Source of the DNA: Actinomycetota bacterium
GTDB lineage: Bacteria > Actinomycetota > Geothermincolia > Geothermincolales > RBG-13-55-18
Direction: 5' to 3'
DNA length: 39,621 bases
Assembly (NCBI GenBank): GCA_016931915.1
Contig: JAFGDU010000031.1
Coordinates: forward strand, 1-39,621
The notes under the pieces are model-generated. The model did not search any database and had not been told where the DNA came from. It saw only the letters and a list, made by a program, of their open reading frames with translations. This document shows positions 9,533 to 18,144 of the stretch, piece by piece. Each line of letters opens with the position of its first letter. Within the stretch, counting starts at the first letter, position 1. The position numbers and the translations under genes are program-made.

Positions 9533-9760
9533 TTTCGAGCCCGATTTCACCAGGCCCTGGGGAAGGGTCTCGTTTGACTCCAAGCATAGCAGGCAAGGGC
9601 GAAAGTCCTTGCTTCCAATCCAATATGCGGATGGGAAACAAGACGGCGCAATAGAAGGCCTCGCTGCCCAGAGGCCGACATCCATTTGAATGATGCTAAA
9701 ATCATGGAAGCCGAGAGATGCGTATGGGAAATGACTGCGTTGCAAGAGAGTGATAGGACT

Positions 9761-10063
9761 ATGGATCTGTTTTTTCTCGTCTTCAGTATCTCTGCGATTC
9801 TGCTGGGAGTTCTGGAGATTATCTTTCACAAAGGAATCGGGAAGTTTCATTTCAGAATATGGGAGACTCGCTTTCGCGAACTCGAATTAAACATTTGGAT
9901 ATCAAAGAATAAATACCTCTCCAGATTCTATCTTCAATCGGAAACAGGCTTTATGAACTGGTGGTTGTGTGCAGGCATCATCACTGTTGTTATAGGAATA
10001 TTACTCTTGGTGTTGCTGCTGACCGTTTTCAAGACGGATCCAAGTCAATCCGTTTTCCAATAG
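9761..10063 (+). CDS. Small two-helix membrane protein, unknown function
   Basis: About 100 residues with a hydrophobic helix at the very N-terminus (MDLFFLVFSISAILLGVLE), a charged middle rich in Arg, Lys and aromatics, and a second helix near residues 67-88 (ending in a run of Leu and Val), then a short polar tail. Base composition is clearly less GC-rich than the neighbours, and the flanks (9533-9760 and 10064-10247) look similar, suggesting a foreign or poorly adapted patch. In-frame ATGs at 9686, 9704 and 9731 are possible, but none has a good ribosome binding site. The chosen ATG has ATAGG close upstream and puts the first helix at the N-terminus. No family recognised. Confidence 0.5.
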   Translation: MDLFFLVFSISAILLGVLEIIFHKGIGKFHFRIWETRFRELELNIWISKNKYLSRFYLQSETGFMNWWLCAGIITVVIGILLLVLLLTVFKTDPSQSVFQ

Positions 10064-10247
10064 AGCAGGGCGGAAGAACCTAGCACTTCTAGTAGTCTCC
10101 ACTCGATGCCACGAGGCTGCCCGGATGCGAAAGTGGCCTGAACTCGACTTATGTCCGAAACGCTTGCGTTTGTTACTATATAGGAACCTGTCAAGCTTCG
10201 GAAACAACGGTTCACAACCCGGTTGCGCCATAGCGAGGAGGTTTCGG

Positions 10248-11474
10248 ATGGAGTCGCTCAAACCCGCGAAACAGTTCAACGAGGAAGCGTGCACCCGCTG
10301 CGGCCTTTGCTTCAGCGAGTGCCCGGTGATGGGCCTGTCGGTGAAGACTGCCCGGGAGGAGATAAAAAAGCTTATCTCAGGGGAACCTACGAAACACGTC
10401 CTGCGCAAGTGCGCCAGCTGTTTCGCCTGCGATCATATCTGCCCCGAGGGCTGTAACCCCACCGAACTCATCCTGCAGCGCTGGCACGAGCAATACGAGC
10501 GCGAGGGACTTCCCCTGCGCGCCAAGTATTATTCCCCCCACGAGGAACTCAACTTTCGCACCTACGTGGTGGCCAGGATGCCCGCAGAAGAGAGGGAGAT
10601 CCTGCGCAAGTGGGCCGACCATTCCCCCGCCGAGGAGGTCCTCTATCCGGGGTGCAACATCATCACCGCCCCCTTCGTCACCCAGACCAAGGCGCTGGAG
10701 GGCATGGACATCCGCGGCACCCTGGATTATTGCTGCGGCGAGACCTACTACCGCATGGGCCTCTTCGACGAGGTACAGAAGGTAGCCAGGCGCCTGGAGA
10801 GATACTTCAAGACCCTGGGCGTGAAGCGCGTGAACCTCCTGTGTACCGCCGGGTGCAACATGTTCATGAACGTCCTTCCCAAATACGGAGTGGATTTCGA
10901 CTTCGAGGTGCGGCCCTACCTCCCGGTGATCCTGGAGAAACTGGAGTCGGGCGAGCTGGAGATCGTTAAGAAGCTGCAGGGCACCGCGACCATCCAGGAA
11001 TCCTGCTACGGCAAGCAGTTGGGGGAAGATTACATGGACGTTCCGCGCAGGATCCTCGAGCTCATCGGCCTGGAGGTGGTGGAGGAGAAGAGGAACCGCG
11101 ACTGCGCCCTTTGCTGCGGCATCGCTGGCGGCTTCCCGCCCGCTTCCGGCTACCATATCATGGACGTCACCTTGGCCACCTTGAAGAGCCTGTGGGAAGC
11201 ACGCAATACGGGAACCGATTACACTGTGGGGTACTGCGCCGGCTGCCTGCAGATGCTCTCCGTCGGCCGCCTGCTCTTCCCCGTCGCAGGTCCCATATAT
11301 CACGTACTCGAGCTTCTGTCCGAAGCCATGGGCGAGGAGCCGCGCCATCCCATGGGGTGGAGGACACGCGCTTTCCTGGCGGGAGTGCTGCGCCACCAAG
11401 CGCCGCTCACCCTCTCCAGGCAGAGGTACCGCATCCCGGAGATACCCGTGGTGCCGCCCTCGGCCGAGGCCTGA
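10248..11474 (+). CDS. HdrD-like Fe-S oxidoreductase subunit, copy 1 (all ligands intact)
   Basis: 408 residues with an N-terminal pair of 4Fe-4S motifs (C15, C18, C21, C25 and C55, C58, C61, C65) and two cysteine-rich CCG domains of the heterodisulfide-reductase D / GlpC / LctE type. First CCG domain: C136 (YPGC), C162-C163-G and C199/C203. Second: C253, C289-C290-G and C330/C333. In HdrD and HdrB such CCG domains hold the non-cubane 4Fe-4S clusters that handle disulfide or similar two-electron chemistry. A GAGGAGG six bases before the ATG at 10248 fixes the start; a longer in-frame reading from 10125 has none. Soluble, no membrane helix. It is followed after 15 bases by a paralogue, and a third comes next, so the three are probably one operon and one complex. 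Substrate unknown. Confidence 0.88.
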   Translation: MESLKPAKQFNEEACTRCGLCFSECPVMGLSVKTAREEIKKLISGEPTKHVLRKCASCFACDHICPEGCNPTELILQRWHEQYEREGLPLRAKYYSPHEELNFRTYVVARMPAEEREILRKWADHSPAEEVLYPGCNIITAPFVTQTKALEGMDIRGTLDYCCGETYYRMGLFDEVQKVARRLERYFKTLGVKRVNLLCTAGCNMFMNVLPKYGVDFDFEVRPYLPVILEKLESGELEIVKKLQGTATIQESCYGKQLGEDYMDVPRRILELIGLEVVEEKRNRDCALCCGIAGGFPPASGYHIMDVTLATLKSLWEARNTGTDYTVGYCAGCLQMLSVGRLLFPVAGPIYHVLELLSEAMGEEPRHPMGWRTRAFLAGVLRHQAPLTLSRQRYRIPEIPVVPPSAEA

Positions 11475-11489
11475 GGGGGTGCTGGTAAG

Positions 11490-12881
11490 ATGGACGTAAA
11501 GACAGAGGATTTCCGCTTCTTCCGCGAGGACCTCTGCGACCGCTGCGGCGACTGCTTCGTCGCCTGCCCCTACCTGGAACTGCCGCGCGAGGAGGCGAGG
11601 AGAGAGATCGCAAGCCTTATCGAAAGCGGCACCTCGCGGGCGCTCGATGTGTGCAACACCTGCCACACCTGCGACGTTGTCTGCCCCAACGATGCCGACC
11701 CCTACGAGCTGGTGCTGGAGCACTGGTGGGAGCGGAGACAGGAAGGCCTGCCCACTACCGCGCGGCTGGTGACACCCTCGGAGCCCTGCAATATCTGGTC
11801 CTCCCTCAAGGCCCTGATGCCGCCGGAGGAGCTGGCGCTGCTGCGCTCCTGGGATGACTTTTCTCCCTGTGAGGAGATCTGCCTCACCGGCTTCTATACC
11901 AACGTCGTTCCCTACATCCTGCAGTCGCAGGTGCTCGCGGGGCTGCCCAAGATAGCGGGTTCCGAGGCGCTCTACGGCTGTGCCGGGGATATCTACAAGA
12001 CGGGGCGCTTCGACATGGTGGAGCAGATAACCAGGCGCCTGGAGCATGTATTCGGTGAGATGGGCGTTAAACGGGTGATCTGCTCCATGAGCGCCGAGGG
12101 CATGGTGCTCTCGGAGATCCTGCCCCGCAGGTTCGGAGCCGATTTCGCTTTCGAGGTCGTGCAACTGGACGATTGGCTGCTGGAGAAAGTGCGGTCGGGT
12201 GAGATCGCGCTCGAGAAAGGGCTCGGCATGAAGGTGACCATCCACGACAACTGCCTCTCCAAGATGCAGGACGGGAGGCTGCAGGAGGTCAACCGGGAGA
12301 TCGTCGAGCGCACCGGCTGTAGCATCGTGGAGATGGAACACCACGGCGATCGTTCCATGTGCTGCGGTTTCGGCGCGGCGGCCTCCCACTTCAGGGTGAT
12401 GGACATCATGTCCTCGGGCTACCGCAGGCTGAAGGAGATAGAGGCCACGGGGGCGGACGCGGCGGTCATCTACTGCCCGGCATGCCTCTTCATCCTCTCG
12501 GTGATCAAGGAGATGGCGAATTGCGCTATACCCTTCTACCATCCCGTCGAGCTGGTGGAGATGGCGGCGGGCGGGCACCCGGCCCACCGCCACGAGGAGC
12601 GGGCCTGGGATATCATGGCGGTGATATCCAACCACCTCTTGAAATACGCCCTCTTCCCCAGCCACAGGAAGAGATTCCAGCCCGCTTATATCCCACCCGA
12701 GATAGTGCAGCTGCCTGAGCTGCCTCCGGCCGACCGCCTGCGGCTGAAAGCGTTGGCGGCTCTCTTTCACAGCCCCGTGGTCCAGAACCGGCCCGTGAGG
12801 GCACTGACCTCCCTGGGCTTCAAGGCGGCGGTGGCCGCCTATGACCTGGCGAGAAAGAACCGGCTCGGATTGTCCGTGTAA
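11490..12881 (+). CDS. HdrD-like Fe-S protein, copy 2 (first CCG domain degenerate)
   Basis: 463 residues, paralogous to both neighbours. The two N-terminal 4Fe-4S motifs are intact (CDRCGDCFVACP and CNTCHTCDVVCP). In the first CCG domain the ligand positions have changed: YPGC of copy 1 is LTGF here, CCG has become GCAG, and the C-x3-C of copy 1 has become SMSAEG. The second CCG domain keeps HDNC, CCGFG and CPAC. It therefore probably binds two cubane clusters and one CCG cluster. The C-terminus is about 55 residues longer than copy 1 and ends in a basic helix-like stretch. Fifteen bases follow the previous gene, with a GGGGGTG near the start. Probably a structural or electron-relay subunit of the same complex (inference). 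Confidence 0.86.
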   Translation: MDVKTEDFRFFREDLCDRCGDCFVACPYLELPREEARREIASLIESGTSRALDVCNTCHTCDVVCPNDADPYELVLEHWWERRQEGLPTTARLVTPSEPCNIWSSLKALMPPEELALLRSWDDFSPCEEICLTGFYTNVVPYILQSQVLAGLPKIAGSEALYGCAGDIYKTGRFDMVEQITRRLEHVFGEMGVKRVICSMSAEGMVLSEILPRRFGADFAFEVVQLDDWLLEKVRSGEIALEKGLGMKVTIHDNCLSKMQDGRLQEVNREIVERTGCSIVEMEHHGDRSMCCGFGAAASHFRVMDIMSSGYRRLKEIEATGADAAVIYCPACLFILSVIKEMANCAIPFYHPVELVEMAAGGHPAHRHEERAWDIMAVISNHLLKYALFPSHRKRFQPAYIPPEIVQLPELPPADRLRLKALAALFHSPVVQNRPVRALTSLGFKAAVAAYDLARKNRLGLSV

Positions 12882-12891
12882 GGAGGCTCCG

Positions 12892-14091
12892 GTGCACGAG
12901 GATCCCGGCAGGTACGACTTCTTCCGCCACGAGGACTGCGACCTCTGCGGCGACTGCCTGGTGCGGTGCCAGTACATGGACCTCACCCGGGCCGAGGCCG
13001 TCGAGGAGATGAAGCGCCTTATCGCCGGCGAACCGACCCGCGTGGTGCACGATAAATGCATCAGCTGCTACGCCTGCGACGCCTTCTGCCCCCATGACTG
13101 CCGTCCCTATGAGCTCATCCTCAAGAGCTGGCATCAGCGCTACCGGGAAAAGGGGCTGCCGGTGCGTGCATCCTACCTCATGCCCGCCTCCTCCCCCAAC
13201 TTCCGCACCGACATCGTGAAGCGCCTCAGCGCGCGGGAGAAGGAGCTGCTGCGCGTGTGGAAAGAGACGCCGCCCGAGGGCGAGGTGGTCCTCTACCCGG
13301 GGTGCAGCGCTCTGACCCTGCCCCACCTGCTGGATGCGGGATTCATGCGGGGCGTGAAGATATCCGGGGACTTCGACCTCTGCTGCGGCGAGATGTACTT
13401 CCGCCAGGGCCTCTTCGACGTGGTGGAGAGGGTGGCGGAGAAGCTCACCGGCTACTACCGGGGCCAGGACATCGGCACCATGCTCTTCGTCTGCCCCGCG
13501 GGACTGAACATGTTCCGCAACGTCCTACCCGACCAGTTCGGCGCGGAGTTCGACTTCGAGAAGAAGTACCTGGGCACCTGGCTGCTGGAGAAGGTTGAGT
13601 CGGGCGAGATAGAGATCAAGCGCAAGCTGCAGCGCTCGGTGGCGGTGCACGACTCGTGCCACGCCAGGATCCTGGGCGGAGAGGTCATGGACACGGCGCG
13701 TAGCCTCTACTCGCACATGGGCCTGGAGATGCGCGAGATGGCGCGCAACCGCGAGGATGGCTACTGCTGCGGCTTCGCTGCCGGCTGCAACAGGTACAGC
13801 CCGGTCGACATGGTGATGGCCAGCGTAAAGGAGCTGTGGGAATCGCAGAAGACGGGGGCGAGGGAGATGGCCGTCTACTGTACGGCCTGCCTCACCACCA
13901 TGACCATGTACCGCTGGCTCTTCCCCACCCTGCAGCCCCTGCGCCACCTGCTGGAGTACCTCAAGGAGGCCACGGGAGAGACGCCCTACCATCCCGCCCA
14001 GCGCCGCTCCCTGCGCATGCTGACCAATATCGCGGTAAAGGCCTTCCCGCAGATCCCCTCGAAGAAGACCTACCGCATCGATATAGCCTAG
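12892..14091 (+). CDS. HdrD-like Fe-S protein, copy 3 (partly degenerate ligands)
   Basis: 399 residues if started at the GTG at 12892, which has AGGAGG five bases upstream; an earlier in-frame ATG at 12841 overlaps the previous gene and has no such site. N-terminal motifs: CDLCGDCLVRCQ, where the usual Pro after the fourth Cys is Gln, and CISCYACDAFCP. First CCG domain: YPGC and LCCGE are kept, but the last pair reads CPAGL, so one Cys is lost. Second CCG domain: HDSC, YCCGF and CTAC are complete. Copy 3 is thus intermediate between copies 1 and 2. It starts 10 bases after copy 2. Likely the last gene of the three-gene operon. Confidence 0.86.
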   Translation: MHEDPGRYDFFRHEDCDLCGDCLVRCQYMDLTRAEAVEEMKRLIAGEPTRVVHDKCISCYACDAFCPHDCRPYELILKSWHQRYREKGLPVRASYLMPASSPNFRTDIVKRLSAREKELLRVWKETPPEGEVVLYPGCSALTLPHLLDAGFMRGVKISGDFDLCCGEMYFRQGLFDVVERVAEKLTGYYRGQDIGTMLFVCPAGLNMFRNVLPDQFGAEFDFEKKYLGTWLLEKVESGEIEIKRKLQRSVAVHDSCHARILGGEVMDTARSLYSHMGLEMREMARNREDGYCCGFAAGCNRYSPVDMVMASVKELWESQKTGAREMAVYCTACLTTMTMYRWLFPTLQPLRHLLEYLKEATGETPYHPAQRRSLRMLTNIAVKAFPQIPSKKTYRIDIA

Positions 14092-14212
14092 CTCACGGCT
14101 GAATCAGTCCCGGCGTTCCCGCCCGCCAGACATATCTTGGTAAGCTTGGCACTTATACATGGGCTATAATCATTTTTAGCATATGGCTATTAATACTATT
14201 CGGGGGTGAAAA

Positions 14213-14860
14213 ATGCGTTGCGTAAAAAAGCACTGGCTTGCCGTGATCGTCGTGGCCTGTTGCCTGCCGTTCGTCCTCTCCCTGTCGGCAGGTTGTGGAA
14301 CAAAGGGAGCAACGGGCGGGCAGGGAAGCGAGCCGTTCGGGGAGTGGGACCCGAACTATCAGGACATCCCCTGCCCGGAGAGCGGCGCTTTCTTCTACCT
14401 TGACCTGGACTTAAACTATATGTTGCCGGGCGCAAAGGGAGACGACTACGTGATAATCGAGTCCATGGAAGAAACCGCGCCGATCTTGCTGGAGGTACAA
14501 GGCAACAAGTGGGTGGGTGAGGACGTCATCACGGTGGTAATAGACGATTGCGCCGTTATCGGCACCGGCACCATGACCGTCAAGGTGGAGGGAGAGTGTA
14601 ACAACGGCTTTGTTGACCTCACCGTAACCCAATTCACGCCTAAAGACTTTCATCTGGATTACACCGACCCCACGAGCGGAACAGTCTATGAGGTCGAAAC
14701 CCATCCCGTAGAATCGTTTATTTTCGAGGGCGAGATGCATTTCAACATGGACGAAGTGGGTACTCAAGGCAGCGGCTCGTATACCCTCGACATGGGTACG
14801 GGTGACAATAATAAATCTCGGGGGACAACCACCGGCACGCTGGAGCAGGCCACGCAATAG
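14213..14860 (+). CDS. Predicted lipoprotein, unknown function
   Basis: 215 residues with a basic N-terminus, a hydrophobic stretch and the lipobox LSAGC, giving lipidation at C28; the mature protein should be anchored outside the cytoplasmic membrane. The rest is acidic and rich in beta-strand-like segments (for example IGTGTMTVKVEGECNNGFV), with no recognised domain. GGGGGTGA lies four bases before the ATG. A TATAAT at 14165-14170 could be the -10 element, but no good -35 is visible. A strong hairpin 63 bases after the stop probably ends the transcript. Confidence 0.72.
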   Translation: MRCVKKHWLAVIVVACCLPFVLSLSAGCGTKGATGGQGSEPFGEWDPNYQDIPCPESGAFFYLDLDLNYMLPGAKGDDYVIIESMEETAPILLEVQGNKWVGEDVITVVIDDCAVIGTGTMTVKVEGECNNGFVDLTVTQFTPKDFHLDYTDPTSGTVYEVETHPVESFIFEGEMHFNMDEVGTQGSGSYTLDMGTGDNNKSRGTTTGTLEQATQ

Positions 14861-14922
14861 GGTTCCTGTCCGCTTGCACCCCATATCGCGAAGTATAAAG
14901 CGCCAGGCGCGACTGTATCTGT

Positions 14923-14958
14923 TGCTCCCCGCTCAGCCGCCGGGCTGAGCGGGGAGCA
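14923..14958 (+). terminator. Strong 16-bp hairpin after the lipoprotein gene
   Basis: A perfect 16-base stem (TGCTCCCCGCTCAGCC against its complement) closes a four-base loop. Only a weak TTAAGCTT follows on the plus strand, so classic U-tract termination is not certain, but its position between two plus-strand genes fits a terminator or transcript-stabilising stem. Confidence 0.6.
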
Positions 14959-15061
14959 TTAAGCTTCTCCATTATGTCTTTCGCAGCTCTACTGCAGCCC
15001 TTGCCTTCCGGACGATATAGGTTATTGCACGAACGCACCCCTAAGGCATAGGGTATGGGAT

Positions 15062-16396
15062 ATGCAGAAACGCGATAACGAAGAAAACGAACAGGAGCGC
15101 GAGGTGGTCGTCCTGGGGGAAGGGGAGACGGGCCTCTCACCTTCGCCACCTCCCGCTGAAAGCGGGGAGAGAACGCTGCTGCGGGGAGGGGTCCTCTCGG
15201 CCTTCGGCTACCGCGATTTCAGCATCGTCTGGTCGGGCGCCCTTCTATCAAATATCGGCACCTGGATCCATATGAGCGCCCTCTTCTGGTACGTGAAGGA
15301 GATAACCGGCTCCGATGCCTGGGTGGGACTGGTGACCGCCGCCAATTTCATTCCCGTCTTCTTCCTCGTCCTCTTCGCGGGCTCCCTGGCAGACGTCCTC
15401 AACCGCAAGGTGCTGATCATAGTAACCCAGATAGTCATGATGCTGGGCGCCCTGGCCCTGGGCATCTTCACCTCATTCGACGCCTCCGGCCTTGCCGTGA
15501 TCATGATCGTCACCCTCATCATGGGCACCGCATTTACCTTCAACTTCCCCGCCTGGCGGGCCATCATAACCGACCTCGTGCAGCCGAAGGACATCCTCAA
15601 CGCCGTGGCACTCGACGCCGCCGAGTTCAACATGGCGCGCTTCATCGGGCCCTGGCTCGGCGGGATCATCGTCTCCGCATGGAGTGTAAGCGCCGCCTTC
15701 TACATCAACGCGGCGAGCTTCTTCACCATCATCATCGCCCTCATGCTGATCCAAACGAAGACCCCGAAGAACCCACCTCCACCGCACGGGACCATCAGGC
15801 ACGTGCAGGAGATACTGGTCTACGTATGGCACAACCGCTGGGCCTTCAACATACTGATCATACTCTGCGTAGCCTCTATCTTCGGGCTGCCCTTCATCGT
15901 ACTCCTTCCCGGGATGGCCAAGGACGTGCTGGGCAAAGACGTGGGAGGCTACGGCCTGCTCCTCGGGTTCGTCGGGCTGGGAGCGGCTTTGGCCGCGCCC
16001 TTCATCACCTGGCTCAACCGCCGCTTCAAGGAGAGCGAGATCATCAAGATATCCGCCTTCGGCTCCGGCCTTCTCCTGGTAGGGTTCTCCCTCTCCCGCA
16101 CCTTCTGGCTCTCCCTGCTGCTCAGCGCGGGGCTGGGGGTCAGCTTCCTCATGGTCTCGGCGGCGATCAACACCGTGCTGCAGGCCCGGGTGGACAGGAA
16201 CATGCGCGGCCGTATCATGAGCCTGTACATACTGGTCTTCCAGGGGTTGATGCCGGTGGGCGGACTCGGCATGGGCCTGCTGGCCGACCGCACCTCCGCG
16301 CCCACCGTACTGCTGATAGGCGGCCTGGTCTGCACCGCCATGTCGGTGGCCCTCTTCGCCTTCCCATCCTTCCTCAAGAACGCCGTGACGCAATAA
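15062..16396 (+). CDS. MFS transporter (MFS_3/EntS-like exporter)
   Basis: 444 residues with about twelve hydrophobic segments. After a charged cytoplasmic N-terminus of about 45 residues comes FGYRDFSIVWSGALLSNIGTW, typical of the MFS_3 / enterobactin-exporter-like group, then the loop 2-3 motif GSLADVLNRK that marks MFS proteins. A central proline-rich loop (TPKNPPPPHGT) separates the two six-helix halves, and a second basic loop motif (NRRFKESEI) follows helix 8. Probably a proton-driven exporter of a small molecule; substrate unknown. The stop codon is directly followed, after three bases, by a GGGGTCAG-type repeat. Confidence 0.85.
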   Translation: MQKRDNEENEQEREVVVLGEGETGLSPSPPPAESGERTLLRGGVLSAFGYRDFSIVWSGALLSNIGTWIHMSALFWYVKEITGSDAWVGLVTAANFIPVFFLVLFAGSLADVLNRKVLIIVTQIVMMLGALALGIFTSFDASGLAVIMIVTLIMGTAFTFNFPAWRAIITDLVQPKDILNAVALDAAEFNMARFIGPWLGGIIVSAWSVSAAFYINAASFFTIIIALMLIQTKTPKNPPPPHGTIRHVQEILVYVWHNRWAFNILIILCVASIFGLPFIVLLPGMAKDVLGKDVGGYGLLLGFVGLGAALAAPFITWLNRRFKESEIIKISAFGSGLLLVGFSLSRTFWLSLLLSAGLGVSFLMVSAAINTVLQARVDRNMRGRIMSLYILVFQGLMPVGGLGMGLLADRTSAPTVLLIGGLVCTAMSVALFAFPSFLKNAVTQ

Positions 16397-16399
16397 CCG

Positions 16400-16442
16400 G
16401 GGGTCAGCCCTCCATTTTCAACGTCGGGGGTCAGGCCTCCAC
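16400..16442 (+). repeat. 43-bp repeat, perfectly matched in inverse orientation at the right window edge
   Basis: Contains two GGGGTCAG heads (from 16400 and 16427). The same 43 bases occur as reverse complement at 39579-39621, the last bases of the window, so identity may extend further there. It starts three bases after the MFS stop codon. It is part of a cluster of related palindromes that runs to 16629. Confidence 0.8.
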
Positions 16443-16501
16443 ATTCCACGTAATCGCGTTATCAATGAGAACAGACGAGAGCTGTTATGGATTAGGTGGA
16501 A
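16439..16501 (+). repeat. 63-bp direct repeat, copy 1
   Basis: Starts CCACATTCCACGTAAT and ends GGATTAGGTGGAA. It matches 16550-16612 at 61 of 63 positions, with an offset of 111 bases. CATTCCAC near the start faces GTGGAA near the end, so the unit can fold into a stem with an inner AACAG/CTGTT hairpin. Here the right outer arm is damaged after GTGGAA, unlike copy 2. Confidence 0.75.
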
Positions 16502-16536
16502 AGGGCTTTCAATCGCATCGAGGCTAATGATCGGCC

Positions 16537-16629
16537 GGGGTTCAGCCCCCCACATTCCACGTAATAGCGTTTTCAATGAGAACAGACGAGAGCTGTTATG
16601 GATTAGGTGGAATGTGGGGGACTGACCCC
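16537..16629 (+). repeat. 93-bp palindromic element containing copy 2 of the 63-bp repeat
   Basis: The left end is GGGGTTCAGCCCCCCACATT and the right end, read on the other strand, is GGGGTCAGTCCCCCACATTC, so the element is bounded by imperfect inverted repeats of about 23 bases. The core stem CATTCCAC-G-TAAT pairs with ATTA-G-GTGGAATG around one G/G mismatch. A diverged copy of the core is at 37931-37991. Probably a non-autonomous transposable or REP-like element; no matching transposase is in the window. Confidence 0.7.
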
Positions 16630-16636
16630 GAGTAAG

Positions 16637-16665
16637 TTGAACCCCCAATCGCGCTGGATGATAAT
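16637..16665 (+). promoter_or_regulatory. Probable promoter of the acyl-CoA dehydrogenase gene
   Basis: TTGAAC (16637-16642) and GATAAT (16660-16665) are spaced by 17 bases. It begins eight bases after the palindromic element and would give a leader of about 70 bases. The match is good but not perfect. Confidence 0.5.
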
Positions 16666-16742
16666 TGTGAAGGCACATCGAAGGCCAGGGATATAAGACA
16701 AGGGCCCGAGTACCAACGGTCCCGGCAAGGAGGGAGAAAGAG

Positions 16743-17885
16743 ATGGACTTCGCACTCAACGACGAGCAGAAAGCCCTGAAGCAGACGGTCCACGAGTTCG
16801 CAGAAAACGAGATCAGGCCGGTATCGATGGAGCTCGACGAGAAAGGCGAGTTCTCCTGGGATGTAGTGCGCAAGGCAGCCAAGCTCGAGCTCACCTACTC
16901 GGGAGTCCCAGAGGAGTACGGCGGCCCCGGCCTCAGCATGCTGGACAACACCATCGTCATCGAGGAACTGGGGTGGGGTTGCGTGGGCGTAGCGTCAGCC
17001 ATCGCCCTCAACCAGATCGCCATTCTCCCCATCCTGCAGGCGGGCAGCGAGGAGCAGAAAAAGGAGTACATGGCCCGTCTCACGGACCCCGACAACCCCC
17101 ACCTCTGTGCCTTCGGTCTCACCGAGCCGGAGGCAGGGTCGGACGCCGCCTCCCTCAAGACCAGGGCGGTACGCGACGGCGACGACTACATCATCAACGG
17201 CAACAAGTGCTTCATAACCAACGGAGGGGTCTCCGACTTCTACACCATCTTCACCACCATCGATCCCGAGCAGAGGTACCACGGCATCACCGCCTTCATC
17301 GTGGAAGCCGATACCCCCGGCTTCTCCATCGGCAAGATAGAGCACAAGATGGGCATGCGCGCCTCCCAGACCGCCGAGCTCATCCTGGAAGACGTGCGGG
17401 TTCCGGCAGCGAACATCCTGCGCGGCGAGGGACAGGGGTTCTACGTGGCCATGGAGACCCTGGATACCTCCCGCCCCGGCGTGGGCGCCATCGGCGTCGG
17501 CCTGGCTCGGGCGGCCCTCGAGGAGGCACTGGCCTACTCCAAGCAACGGGTGCAGTTCGGGCGGCCCATCTGCCGCCAGCAGGCCATAGGCTTCATGCTC
17601 GCGGACATGGCCACCAAGGTGGACTACGCGCGCCTGCTCTGCTACCGCGCCTCCTGGATGCTGGATGAGGGCATCGACGCCATCAAAGAGTCGTCCATGG
17701 CCAAGTTCGTGGGGACAGACGTGGCCATGGAGGTATGCACCGACGCAGTGCAGATCCACGGCGGCTATGGCTACATGAAGGAATACCTGGTGGAGAAGTT
17801 CTTCCGCGACGCCAAGATCCTGCAGATCGTGGAGGGGACCAACCAGATCCAGCGCCTGGTGCTCTCGGCCCAGCTCATCGCATAG
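16743..17885 (+). CDS. Acyl-CoA dehydrogenase
   Basis: 380 residues, the normal length of the short/medium-chain acyl-CoA dehydrogenase family. The FAD/substrate signature FGLTEPEAGSDA, the second signature QIHGGYGYMKEY and the IVEGTNQIQR segment with catalytic Glu364 (equivalent to Glu376 of MCAD) are present. It oxidises an acyl-CoA to the 2-enoyl-CoA in the cytoplasm and passes electrons to electron-transfer flavoprotein. Acyl chain preference cannot be told. AAGGAGGG lies before the ATG. No etfAB is in the window, but the FixC/FixX-like genes about 2 kb downstream on the other strand could be the route to the membrane (inference). Confidence 0.95.
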   Translation: MDFALNDEQKALKQTVHEFAENEIRPVSMELDEKGEFSWDVVRKAAKLELTYSGVPEEYGGPGLSMLDNTIVIEELGWGCVGVASAIALNQIAILPILQAGSEEQKKEYMARLTDPDNPHLCAFGLTEPEAGSDAASLKTRAVRDGDDYIINGNKCFITNGGVSDFYTIFTTIDPEQRYHGITAFIVEADTPGFSIGKIEHKMGMRASQTAELILEDVRVPAANILRGEGQGFYVAMETLDTSRPGVGAIGVGLARAALEEALAYSKQRVQFGRPICRQQAIGFMLADMATKVDYARLLCYRASWMLDEGIDAIKESSMAKFVGTDVAMEVCTDAVQIHGGYGYMKEYLVEKFFRDAKILQIVEGTNQIQRLVLSAQLIA

Positions 17886-18144
17886 GGCAAACCTGAACCG
17901 GATATATAAGGGCACGGAGGCAGCTGCCGCTGCATTCGCTTACTTACAGGTCGTCTTGGATCGCTTAAGACCCATTCGGTCTGCATACTCTCACCAGGAT
18001 TACCGGCGGATATGCAAACCCCCGGTTCTTTATATACAACCCAGGGGTAAAGATGGCATGATATACCCGGTATATGGGGCAGGGGTTGTTACAGCCCGTT
18101 CCCTTTCCGATATCTGATCCACGTTTCCGACTATAGGAGGCAGG

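Noticed and set aside
9652..9677. GGCCTC/GAGGCC hairpin after the amidohydrolase gene
   Set aside because: Six pairs without a T-run; too weak to call a terminator.
10377..13061. 894-codon open frame on the minus strand
   Set aside because: It is antisense to the HdrD-like genes, which carry clear cluster motifs, and its His/Arg/Gly-rich product has no domain; a product of GC-rich codon bias.
16400..16629. Possible CRISPR array because of the tandem 63-bp repeat
   Set aside because: Only two copies, the repeat is too long and palindromic with inverted ends, the spacer is itself repeat-like, and no cas genes are present.
17890..18140. GGATATATAA-like motif, also near 31044
   Set aside because: Looks promoter-like but lacks a partner hexamer at proper spacing; two occurrences are too few.
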